Both the position numbers and the translations under genes were made by a program. This document shows, one piece after another, positions 42,151 through 50,096 of a stretch of 61,345 nucleotides of DNA; within the stretch, counting starts at the first letter, position 1; each line of letters begins with the position of its first letter. The stretch covers positions 1 through 61,345 of the forward strand of contig JAPEKQ010000014.1 in assembly GCA_029990205.1 (NCBI GenBank), written 5' to 3'. Source of the DNA: a bacterium (lineage in GTDB: Bacteria; Joyebacterota; Joyebacteria; Joyebacterales; Joyebacteraceae). Below the pieces are notes generated by a model. The model had not been told where the DNA came from and did not search any database. It saw nothing but the letters and a program-made list of their open reading frames with translations.

Positions 42151-45100
42151 TGGCGAAACTGAACGGCAGTATTTCAAAGACGCCGGGAGACATCTCCAGA
42201 CGCGGGCCCATCGGGTGGATGGCGAGCAATCACGTCACGGCCAACATCCTGATGCTCGTTCTGCTCATCGGCGGCTTCGTCATGACGAGCCAGATCAAAC
42301 AGGAGGTCTTCCCCGAACTGACCATGGACATGGTGACGATCGCCGTGTCGTATCCGGGTGCGTCCCCCGAGGAGGTCGAGAGTGGCATCATCCTTGCGGT
42401 CGAGGAAGCCGTTCGCGGCATCTCAGAGATCAAGCAGGTCACCGCGACCGCGTCCGAGGGAATGGCGATGGTCACCGCGGAGATCGAGCCCGGGACCGAC
42501 GCCCAGAGCGTCTACCAGGAGATAGACCAGGAGCTCGCGCGCATCGTCACGTTTCCCCTGGAGGCAGAAGAGCCGCAGGTCAGCCTCGTGGCAAGGCGCA
42601 GGCTCGTGCGAAACCTCGTCATCTATGGCGATGCCGACGAGCACGTGCTGCGAGAACTTGGCGAGCAGACCCGTGACATCCTTCTTCAGTCACCCGGGAT
42701 CACGCAGGTCGACATCACCGGCGTGCGGGACATGGAGATTCACATTGAAGTCTCGCAGGAGGCTCTTCGCACGTACGGGATGACGCTCGACGGCATTGCG
42801 CAGACGATATCCTCCTCGGCGCTCGAGTCCCCCGGTGGGTCCGTGAGAACGGATGGTGGAGAGATACTCCTGAGGGTCAAGGAACGGCTCGACTGGGCCG
42901 TTGAGTTCGCTCGTCTGCCGGTAATCACGACCGCGTCGGGAGCCGTCGTACAGCTCGGTGATATCGCTGCCGTCACCGAGGGGTTCACTGACACGAACGT
43001 CGAGCAGCGCTTCGGCGGAAAGCCGTGCCTCGACGTGGAGATCTATCGCGTCGGAACCCAGACACCAACGGGCGTGTCGGCTGCCGTGAGCAGTCTGCTT
43101 CCCGACATTGAGGAGATGCTTCCCCCCGGCGTCGATGTGGCCTCAACTCGAGACATGTCCGATGTGTACGCGCAGCGTCTCTCACTGCTGCTCAAGAATA
43201 TGTTCATCGGACTCGTGCTCGTGCTCATCGTGCTTGGTCTCTTTCTGAATCTGCGCCTGGCATTCTGGGTGATGATGGGAATCCCCGTGTCATTCCTTGG
43301 CGGGCTGCTCTTCATGCCGGCGATCGGCGTGACGATCAACATGATCTCGATGTTCGCGTTCATCATCGCGCTGGGCATCGTCGTCGATGATGCCATCGTG
43401 GCGGGCGAGAACATCTATGAGTACCGGCGCAGGGGGATGGGGTTGCTCGACGCGGCTGTTGAGGGCGCGAAGGATGTTGCCGCGCCGATCACGTTCAGCA
43501 TCCTGACGAACATCGTCGCGTTTCTCCCCCTGGCTTTCATCCCCGGCATGATGGGGAAGATATTCGTGGCGGTCCCGATGGTCGTCGTGACCGTGTTCGT
43601 CATCTCATGGGTCGAAGCTCTGTTCATTCTCCCCGCGCACCTGGCCCGGGGGAATGGCGGTGGCCACACGGGTCTCGAGGGGCGCATCAATACGTTCCAG
43701 CGGCGTGTCGCCGACGCTCTCGAGCGCTTCATCAACGGTCGGTACGCGGACTTCCTCAGAACGGCCATTCGCAATCGCGGCGTCACGGTCGCTCTCGGTC
43801 TCGTCGTGCTGTTCGTCGTGCTCGGCTATGTTGCCAGTGGGCGGATGGGCATGGTCCTGATGCCAAGGGTCGAGTCGAACCGCGCGGTCGTAACGGCGGT
43901 GCTGCCGTACGGCGCTCCGATGGAGCGCGCGCAGGAGGTCAGGCGGATGCTCGAAGACGCCGCCGCGCGCGTGATCGACGGGCATGGCGGTGAGGATCTG
44001 TCGGAGGGTGTGCTTGGGAGCGTCGACAACAACCAAATCGAGGTGGTCGTCTATCTCACCGATCCGGACATCCGTCCGATCAGCACGTTCGCGTTCACGG
44101 ACTCCTGGCGTGAGGAGACCGGGCAGATTCCCGGGCTCGAGATGCTCAGGTTCGAGGCCGACCGGGGTGGACCGTCGTCGGGGGCTGCCCTGACCGTAGA
44201 GCTGTCTCACCGCGATGTGGAGATCCTGAACGTCGCGAGCGAGGATCTGGCCGGGCGGCTGGCCGAGTTCGCGTACACGACGGATATCGACGACGGCCAC
44301 AGCGCGGGCAAGGAGCAGATCGATTTCCACGTCAGGCCCGAGGGACAAGCTCTGGGTCTGACCGCGGGCTCCATTGCGCAGCAGGTGCGCTCGTCGTTCT
44401 ACGGCGCGCAGGCGCTCAGACAGCAGCGCGGTCGCAACGAGGTGAAGGTCCTCGTGCGGCTTCCGGAGGAGGAGCGGAATCGCGAGGCGGACATCGAGAA
44501 CCTCCTCATCTGGACGCCGGCGGGAACGTGGGTTCCGCTGATGGAGGTCGCCGACGTCGACCGCGGCCGGGCGTACACCAGTATCTCCCGGCGCGACGGG
44601 CGTCGGACGCTCCAGGTCACGTCGGGCGTCGAGCCGTTTGAGAAGACGTCGGTCGTTCAGACGAGTCTCGAGGAGTCGGTGCTGCCATCGCTTGTGGAAG
44701 ACTACCCCGGTCTTTCGTACTCATTCGAAGGATTCCAGGCCGACATCTCGGAGAGTCTCAACGCGCTCGTCATGGGGCTCGGGCTGGCCCTGCTTGTCTG
44801 CTACGCACTCCTGACCATGCCGTTCAAGAGCTACGTCCAGCCGTTGATCGTGATGATGGCGATCCCGTTCGGCATCGTCGGCGCCATCCTCGGCCATCTT
44901 CTGATGGGATACAGTCTGAGTGTCATGAGCCTCATGGGGATCGTCGCGCTCTCCGGCGTCGTCATCAACGATTCGCTCATTCTCATTGACTACGCCAACA
45001 GGCTTCGGAGAGAGGGCGCGAGCGCACAGGAGGCCGTGCACCGCGCCGGCATCCGGAGATTCCGCCCCATTCTCCTGACGACGCTGACGACGTTCGGTGG

Positions 45101-45338
45101 TCTGGCTCCGATGATCTTCGAAACGTCACGACAGGCCAAGTTCATGATCCCGATGGCGCTCTCGCTCGGGTACGGGATCGTCTTCGCGACCGCGATCACA
45201 CTTGTGCTCGTGCCGAGTCTCTACCTGCTCATGGAGGATCTTGGTGGCGCGCTGTCTCGGATGCGGGCCCGACTGACCGGTGGGCGGGGTCAGGACGTCG
45301 GGGCGGGGATGGAGATCGAAGCTAGTAGTAGAAGCTGA
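42150..45338 (+). CDS. RND multidrug efflux pump, inner-membrane subunit (HAE/AcrB-like)
   Basis: A 1062-residue hydrophobic RND transporter with the usual 12 transmembrane segments and two large periplasmic loops. The N-terminus has the family pattern Met-Ala-Ser-Asn-His-Val-Thr-Ala-Asn and Val-Ser-Tyr-Pro-Gly-Ala-Ser-Pro-Glu-Glu-Val-Glu. The TM4 proton-relay segment reads Ile-Val-Val-Asp-Asp-Ala-Ile-Val-Ala-Gly-Glu-Asn, the drug (HAE) rather than the metal (HME) type. The second half has Ala-Leu-Ser-Gly-Val-Val-Ile-Asn-Asp-Ser. ATG 42150 shares one base with the adaptor stop codon. The 3' end overlaps the convergent barrel gene by 17 bases. Substrates not predictable. Confidence 0.94.
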   Translation: MAKLNGSISKTPGDISRRGPIGWMASNHVTANILMLVLLIGGFVMTSQIKQEVFPELTMDMVTIAVSYPGASPEEVESGIILAVEEAVRGISEIKQVTATASEGMAMVTAEIEPGTDAQSVYQEIDQELARIVTFPLEAEEPQVSLVARRRLVRNLVIYGDADEHVLRELGEQTRDILLQSPGITQVDITGVRDMEIHIEVSQEALRTYGMTLDGIAQTISSSALESPGGSVRTDGGEILLRVKERLDWAVEFARLPVITTASGAVVQLGDIAAVTEGFTDTNVEQRFGGKPCLDVEIYRVGTQTPTGVSAAVSSLLPDIEEMLPPGVDVASTRDMSDVYAQRLSLLLKNMFIGLVLVLIVLGLFLNLRLAFWVMMGIPVSFLGGLLFMPAIGVTINMISMFAFIIALGIVVDDAIVAGENIYEYRRRGMGLLDAAVEGAKDVAAPITFSILTNIVAFLPLAFIPGMMGKIFVAVPMVVVTVFVISWVEALFILPAHLARGNGGGHTGLEGRINTFQRRVADALERFINGRYADFLRTAIRNRGVTVALGLVVLFVVLGYVASGRMGMVLMPRVESNRAVVTAVLPYGAPMERAQEVRRMLEDAAARVIDGHGGEDLSEGVLGSVDNNQIEVVVYLTDPDIRPISTFAFTDSWREETGQIPGLEMLRFEADRGGPSSGAALTVELSHRDVEILNVASEDLAGRLAEFAYTTDIDDGHSAGKEQIDFHVRPEGQALGLTAGSIAQQVRSSFYGAQALRQQRGRNEVKVLVRLPEEERNREADIENLLIWTPAGTWVPLMEVADVDRGRAYTSISRRDGRRTLQVTSGVEPFEKTSVVQTSLEESVLPSLVEDYPGLSYSFEGFQADISESLNALVMGLGLALLVCYALLTMPFKSYVQPLIVMMAIPFGIVGAILGHLLMGYSLSVMSLMGIVALSGVVINDSLILIDYANRLRREGASAQEAVHRAGIRRFRPILLTTLTTFGGLAPMIFETSRQAKFMIPMALSLGYGIVFATAITLVLVPSLYLLMEDLGGALSRMRARLTGGRGQDVGAGMEIEASSRS

Positions 45339-46395
45339 TCTGGGCGAGCACGCTGGACGGCGTGGCGCCGTACTCGCTTCGGAGTTCGCCGTCAACCGAG
45401 CGTGCGCCGTGCGCGAAGTAGGCCTGCGCCGAGAGCGTCACGCTGTCGGAGAACGACCAGTTGACCGCAGGGATGACCACGCCCGACCCGTCGACCGGGC
45501 TTCCCAGCCACGTGAGCGAGATCGGGGTTGTCCCCGCGAAGCCGTACGAGGCCTGGACGGCTATCGCGTGTCGACCGAGGATCTGCGTGTCGCCGTTCGC
45601 GAACCGGTCGATGAACGCGGAGTCCGTGAGCGCTTCCATGTCGGTCACGTCCTCCACGCCGTACCCCGAGTAGTGGTACTCCGCGACGATGTAGAGCCCC
45701 GCCATGAGATCGAAACTCCTCGACGCGCCGACGAGCGCCTTGAGGACCGCGTCGCTCTCGCTCGGGCTGTCCCAGGCGGGGCCGTCGCGTGCCGCGCCGC
45801 TCGTGCCGCCGCGCGCGTCGGCGTCATGCCCCATCACATACACCCCCTCCGGCTCGATGAACACGGCGGCCTCACCGTGGATCTCGCCGTCGAAGAGCGG
45901 CATGGATGCCGTCGCCGCATAGAACACGGCCTCGCGCCTGCTTCCGAAGAGCAGTTCGCCGTCGACGTCGCCGACGTATCCGTGCGCCCTGGCAGCGAAC
46001 GAGGAGTCCTCTGACTTCTCACCGAACGCGCCGACCGCGTCCAGCGTCCAGAGGGCGGTGATCGGAAGCCGGAGCCTGACGGCGTCGATCCCGCGCCGCC
46101 ACTCGCGGTCGCTCTCAAGGGGAGAGAACGGCGAGAAGATGTCGACGGCGCTGAAGTAGAGCCCGCGTCCCCACCCGACGGCCTGCCGTCCGACGGTGAC
46201 ATCGGCGCTCCCGAACGCCATGTTGACCGATGCGCGGTCGAGCTCGTGCCGCAGCGTGAGTCCATCACCGGCGTCGACGACGTCGGCGTCGAGCTGCTCG
46301 ATGCGATACGGTGCCGGGAGCGTCGAGGGGAGGACGAGCGCTCCTCCGCCCGCGTCGGACTCGACACGGGCGCGCAGCTCGTACGCGACGTCCAC
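45322..46395 (-). CDS. Outer-membrane porin-like barrel lacking its own start and signal peptide
   Basis: A 357-residue open frame, read from a GTG at 46395, that is all alternating beta strands: Arg-Gln-Ala-Val-Gly-Trp-Gly-Arg-Gly, Phe-Ser-Pro-Phe-Ser-Pro-Leu, Ala-Gln-Ile-Ser-Phe-Tyr-Tyr at the end. It resembles barrel porins of the alginate-export/DUF1302-like sort. The frame has no ribosome binding site or signal peptide. Upstream it hits a stop codon near 46451, while a well-formed start plus signal peptide lies at 46592 in another frame. The gene is therefore probably a frameshifted or rearranged pseudogene. Its 3' end overlaps the RND gene by 17 bases. Confidence 0.6.
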   Translation of the reverse strand: MDVAYELRARVESDAGGGALVLPSTLPAPYRIEQLDADVVDAGDGLTLRHELDRASVNMAFGSADVTVGRQAVGWGRGLYFSAVDIFSPFSPLESDREWRRGIDAVRLRLPITALWTLDAVGAFGEKSEDSSFAARAHGYVGDVDGELLFGSRREAVFYAATASMPLFDGEIHGEAAVFIEPEGVYVMGHDADARGGTSGAARDGPAWDSPSESDAVLKALVGASRSFDLMAGLYIVAEYHYSGYGVEDVTDMEALTDSAFIDRFANGDTQILGRHAIAVQASYGFAGTTPISLTWLGSPVDGSGVVIPAVNWSFSDSVTLSAQAYFAHGARSVDGELRSEYGATPSSVLAQISFYY

Positions 46396-46433
46396 GCGGA
46401 TCCCGGGGGTCGGGCGCGCGTCCAGCGCGAGAC

Positions 46434-46592
46434 GTCCGCGAGCCAGATCTGATCACCGCCCGAGGCCGCGTTGACCGCTGCCTGGATCGTCGGGTAGTCC
46501 CCGGTCCCTTCGGCGTTGATGTAGATGTCGGCGCTCCACGCGGCGGGAGCGGCGAGAGCGCAGAAGACGATGACAGCGATGCCAGTCCGCAT
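46434..46592 (-). pseudogene. N-terminal remnant of an exported beta-helix protein
   Basis: A clear start: GAGGAGG eight bases before ATG 46592, then a signal peptide (Ala-Ala-Trp-Ser-Ala) and Gly-Asp-Tyr-Pro-Thr-Ile-Gln-Ala-Ala-Val-Asn-Ala-Ala-Ser-Gly-Gly-Asp, the usual beginning of right-handed beta-helix (pectate-lyase-like) exported proteins. Family resemblance ends at about residue 53 (near 46434), where the neighbouring frame takes over as the barrel protein. It reads as a fusion or deletion junction between two different exported proteins; assembly error is an alternative. Confidence 0.55.
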
Positions 46593-46880
46593 TTGAGCCT
46601 CCTCGGAGGGGAGTTCGTGTGTCCGCTACGATTCAGCATAGCACACTTGACCGGGGTTCAGAATCGCGATGGGCCCCCGCGCGGGTTCGGAACGAGCGCG
46701 GCTGCGACGGCGGCCTCTTCGTGCGGCGGTGAGATTGTGAGTGCAAGCCGGGATGAAAGGTGTATGATGAAGATGTGAGCTGAAGCACGGAAGCACTCCG
46801 GACGCCCCTCCGGACACACGCCCCCATCAGACCGCGCCCCCTGGAACCTGCACTCGATGCGCATCGAGAGGGGGTAAGCC

Positions 46881-47504
46881 ATGTCCACCACTGCCATGAC
46901 AGCCGAACGCCTGTTCGAGGCAGGACACCTGCGTCGTCTGCGGCTGGGGTTCCTGATCGCCGTCGGCATCCATCTCGCCCTGTTCCTCGTGCTTCCACAT
47001 CCGCACTTCGAGCCCTACCGCCTGAGGGAGAAGGCGGTCATCGAGCTCGTCAACGTCCCGTCTGAGTTCGTCATCCCTCCGCCGCCCGCTGAGATCCCCA
47101 AGAAGGACGTCGTCACCGAGATCGTGCCGAGCTCCGATCCCGGGGCGGAGGAGACCATTGGCGAGACGGTGTTCGACCCGGCCGACCGCGTCGCGGTGCC
47201 GGTCCCTACGCGCCCAACAGGGTACGTTGACTTCTACGATCGCCCGCCGGTGTTGGTCGAACGGGTCGACCCGGTCTACCCGGAGATGGCCCGGCAGGCG
47301 GAACTCGAGGGTGTCGTCCTGCTCAAGGTCGGCATCGACGAGCACGGCCGCGTGCGGGAGGCGGTCGTACTGCAGTCGATCGACGGTCTGGATGAGGCCG
47401 CGCTCGAGGCCATCTACCACTGGCGCTTCGAGCCCGCCATGCAGCGGGACATCCCCGTGCCGGTCTGGTATGCTGTACCCATACGGTTCAGCCTGCGCGG
47501 CTGA
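46881..47504 (+). CDS. TonB-family energy transducer
   Basis: A 207-residue TonB-like protein. One N-terminal transmembrane helix (about 22-39, Phe-Leu-Ile-Ala-Val-Gly-Ile-His-Leu) is followed by a Pro-rich periplasmic linker (Ile-Pro-Pro-Pro-Pro-Ala-Glu-Ile-Pro). The C-terminal domain starts at Val-Asp-Pro-Val-Tyr-Pro-Glu-Met-Ala-Arg and includes Gly-Val-Val-Leu-Leu-Lys-Val-Gly-Ile-Asp and Trp-Arg-Phe-Glu-Pro-Ala, typical of the family. The conserved transmembrane His is present (Gly-Ile-His-Leu). No ExbB/ExbD genes are nearby. An AGAGGGGG ribosome binding site precedes the ATG. It follows a disrupted barrel gene on the other strand. Confidence 0.9.
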   Translation: MSTTAMTAERLFEAGHLRRLRLGFLIAVGIHLALFLVLPHPHFEPYRLREKAVIELVNVPSEFVIPPPPAEIPKKDVVTEIVPSSDPGAEETIGETVFDPADRVAVPVPTRPTGYVDFYDRPPVLVERVDPVYPEMARQAELEGVVLLKVGIDEHGRVREAVVLQSIDGLDEAALEAIYHWRFEPAMQRDIPVPVWYAVPIRFSLRG

Positions 47505-47539
47505 TCGCCCTCGGCCTTGACTCCCAGAGGAGGAGCGGA

Positions 47540-49435
47540 TTGAGCAGGATCCGTTGGGCTTTGATCATCATCGTTGTCGTGCTCGCCGTTGCGGGGTGGA
47601 TCATCCTCCGTGGTCCCGGCGAGCCCCGCAGCGCCTCCCGCAGTGCGGACCTCGGCACGCTCGTCGGCGGGGGGGACGCGCAGGGATACAACCTCCTGCT
47701 CGTGACGCTCGACACCGTCCGGGCCGACCGGCTCGGATGCTATGGCGACGATCAGGCCGAGACCCCGTTCATCGACTCGCTCTGCAGCAGCGGCGTCCTG
47801 TTCTCCGACGCGGTGACAAGCGTGCCTATCACCCTGCCATCGCACGCTACCATCCTGACCGGGCTTTCTCCCGCCAGCCACGGCGTTCTCGACAACGGCA
47901 TCTACCGTCTGGGCGAGGAGCACTCGACGCTGGCCGAGGGTCTCCGGTCTCACGGGTACGAGACCGCGGCGTTCATCGGCTGCTTCGTTCTGGACGCGCG
48001 GTTCGGGCTGGACCAGGGTTTCGACCGGTACGACTTCGAGGTCACGGCGGACGGCTATCGGGCGGGGATGCTCGATTTCAACGAGCGCCCTGCCAGCGCG
48101 GTCACCGACTCCGTCTTGAGCTGGCTCGGCGCGCGGGACCGCTCGGACAGAGAGTCCCCGTTCTTCGCGTGGGTGCACTACTTCGATCCGCACCTGCCGT
48201 ATGACTCTCCTCTGCAGGCACTGACGCGGTTCAGGTCGCGGCCGTACGATGCAGAGATCGCGTTCGTCGATCAGCAGTTCGGACGTCTGCTTGCGGAACT
48301 CGAGCGAACGGACCAGCTCGGGAATACCGTGATCGTCGTCGTGTCGGACCACGGTGAGGCGCTTGGAGAACACGGCGAGCCGACGCACGGCATGCTCCTC
48401 TACCGGCCGACCGTCCGCGTCCCCTTCATCATCTCGTGTCCCTCGCTGTTCGACGGAGCGTATCACGTCAGCGATCAGGTGGTCGGGCTGGTCGACGTCC
48501 GAGCCACGGTCGAAGACCTGCTGGGAGTCGCATCGAGTGAGGGGACTGTGCCGGGCGAGGATGGCGATGGATGGAGCCTGCTCCGTCCGGACATCCCGGC
48601 CGACCGAACGATCTACATCGAGACGGAGATGCCGCTGAACATGGCGGGGTGGAGCCCCCTCTACGGTCTCCGTTCGCACGAGCGCAAGTACATCCTCGCA
48701 CCGCAGCCGGAGCTGTACGATCTTGCGGCCGATCCCGCCGAGTCGCGCAACCTCTACTCCTCGGACTCCGCGGAGGTCAGAGACCTGTCGGAGCGGTTGT
48801 CGTCGATCATCGAGACCGCTGACGGCGGAGCCGAGGGGCGCGACCTCAGCGATGAGGAACGTGAGAGGCTCGCCGCGCTGGGATACGTCCAGGCGACCGC
48901 GGCCCCGCGGGGAGGCACGCTGGCGGATCCGAAGGACATGATGCATGTCCACAACGAGGCGCTCCGCGCGGAGCGCCTCTACGGGGAGCGGCGGTACGAG
49001 GAGGCGGCAGCTCTGGCCGCCGATGTGGTCGGACGCAGCCCGGAGTGTACGCAGGCTATCCGCGTGCTCTCGTTCAGCTACCTCAGGCTCGGGCGGGCCG
49101 ATGAGGCCGTGGACCTCCTGCGGACATCCGTGCGGCGCTGTCCCGACGTGTTCCTCGTGCGGTCCCTCGTCCAGGCTCTCATCATGCGCGAGGAGTACGC
49201 CGAGGCCGAGGACGCGCTCGAGCTCTACGAGTCGCTCGACCCGCGTGACGGACGGGTCCCGCTGCTTCGTGGCGACATCCGCGTGAGACAGGGCCGTCAT
49301 GCAGATGCGGTGGCCGAGTACGAGCGCGCGCTGCTCCTGGATGAACAGCGCGTCGGCATCGTCGCGCGGGAGAGGATGTCGAGGCTCGAGGGCACGGTGC
49401 CTGCAGCCTCCCAGGACCCCGTCCGGGAGCGCTGA
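47540..49435 (+). CDS. Sulfatase-like (alkaline-phosphatase superfamily) domain fused to TPR
   Basis: A 631-residue membrane-anchored protein. One N-terminal transmembrane helix (about 5-23) precedes a sulfatase-like domain (about 50-440) with Leu-Asp-Thr-Val-Arg-Ala-Asp-Arg-Leu-Gly, a nucleophile-region Thr98-Leu-Pro-Ser-His102 in place of Cys/Ser-x-Pro-Ser-Arg, and Ser-Asp-His-Gly-Glu. The C-terminal 170 residues hold about four TPR repeats. TTG at 47540 is the start, with GAGGAGGAG seven bases upstream. As in the first sulfatase-like gene, Thr at the nucleophile position argues against formylglycine-dependent sulfatase activity. It is 36 bases after the TonB-family gene and may be co-transcribed with it. 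Confidence 0.82.
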   Translation: MSRIRWALIIIVVVLAVAGWIILRGPGEPRSASRSADLGTLVGGGDAQGYNLLLVTLDTVRADRLGCYGDDQAETPFIDSLCSSGVLFSDAVTSVPITLPSHATILTGLSPASHGVLDNGIYRLGEEHSTLAEGLRSHGYETAAFIGCFVLDARFGLDQGFDRYDFEVTADGYRAGMLDFNERPASAVTDSVLSWLGARDRSDRESPFFAWVHYFDPHLPYDSPLQALTRFRSRPYDAEIAFVDQQFGRLLAELERTDQLGNTVIVVVSDHGEALGEHGEPTHGMLLYRPTVRVPFIISCPSLFDGAYHVSDQVVGLVDVRATVEDLLGVASSEGTVPGEDGDGWSLLRPDIPADRTIYIETEMPLNMAGWSPLYGLRSHERKYILAPQPELYDLAADPAESRNLYSSDSAEVRDLSERLSSIIETADGGAEGRDLSDEERERLAALGYVQATAAPRGGTLADPKDMMHVHNEALRAERLYGERRYEEAAALAADVVGRSPECTQAIRVLSFSYLRLGRADEAVDLLRTSVRRCPDVFLVRSLVQALIMREEYAEAEDALELYESLDPRDGRVPLLRGDIRVRQGRHADAVAEYERALLLDEQRVGIVARERMSRLEGTVPAASQDPVRER

Positions 49436-49450
49436 GCGGGAGTCAGTCGC

Positions 49451-49479
49451 TGGACAGGACGCCCCGAGCAGACTAGAAT
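49451..49479 (+). promoter_or_regulatory. Promoter of the heavy-metal efflux locus
   Basis: TGGACA (49451-49456), 17-base spacer, TAGAAT (49474-49479). Five of six consensus bases in each box, ideal spacing, about 50 bases before the first small secreted protein. Confidence 0.6.
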
Positions 49480-49530
49480 AGATTGTATGTGCAGTTCGTC
49501 ACCCGTGGACAGCCTGTCGGCGAGGGGTGC

Positions 49531-49962
49531 ATGAGAACACTGAGAGCGGCAACCGTCATCGCCATCTGTCTCTGGCTGGTGCTTCCCGGCACCAGCACGT
49601 TTGCGTTCTGCATCGATCATCACGGGAGCGTTGCGCTCGAAGTGGCCGTCGGTGATGCGTGCGCTCGCTCCGAGGAGGACGGCGGTAGCCGGTCTCCCGA
49701 GCGGACGGTCGCGATGGAGGCGCCCGTCATCCACTGTTGCGGAGACTGCACGGATGTCGTTCTGCGCGGCGCTGAAGATGCGGTCCCAACAGGCGACGCC
49801 TCGACGAAGCAGTCGCGCGAGCGGTCGGCCGACGAGATCGATCAGGCCTCATCGCTCTCCACGAACGTCGACCTTCTCTCAACGGTTCCGGGCCGGCGCC
49901 ACCAGACCGCCCGAACCTCCGATCCTCATCACACCACGGGATTCACCGTCCTCAGACTCTGA
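49531..49962 (+). CDS. Small exported Cys/His protein at the head of the metal-efflux operon
   Basis: A 143-residue exported protein. The signal peptide is followed by Phe-Cys-Ile-Asp-His-His-Gly and later His-Cys-Cys-Gly-Asp-Cys-Thr-Asp, two compact metal-ligand clusters, and there is a His pair in the C-terminal tail (Asp-Pro-His-His). I recall small exported proteins of this type, with an N-terminal Cys and a Cys-x-Asp-Cys-like motif, preceding CzcCBA/CusCBA-like operons in other bacteria, but I cannot name a family. GAGGGGTGC lies upstream of the ATG; the frame extends further up. A periplasmic metal-binding or sensing role is inference from residues and position. Confidence 0.65.
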   Translation: MRTLRAATVIAICLWLVLPGTSTFAFCIDHHGSVALEVAVGDACARSEEDGGSRSPERTVAMEAPVIHCCGDCTDVVLRGAEDAVPTGDASTKQSRERSADEIDQASSLSTNVDLLSTVPGRRHQTARTSDPHHTTGFTVLRL

Positions 49963-50096
49963 TCCTCTCCGAGTCATTCCGAACTGATCACTGACACATG
50001 GAAGCGGTCTTCGCTGTATGGAGGTTCGTCTCCGTCGCCTGTCGTTGTGCTGTCAGGCGTCCGCGCGACCGCATTGGAATGAGAAGGAGAGTCTTC

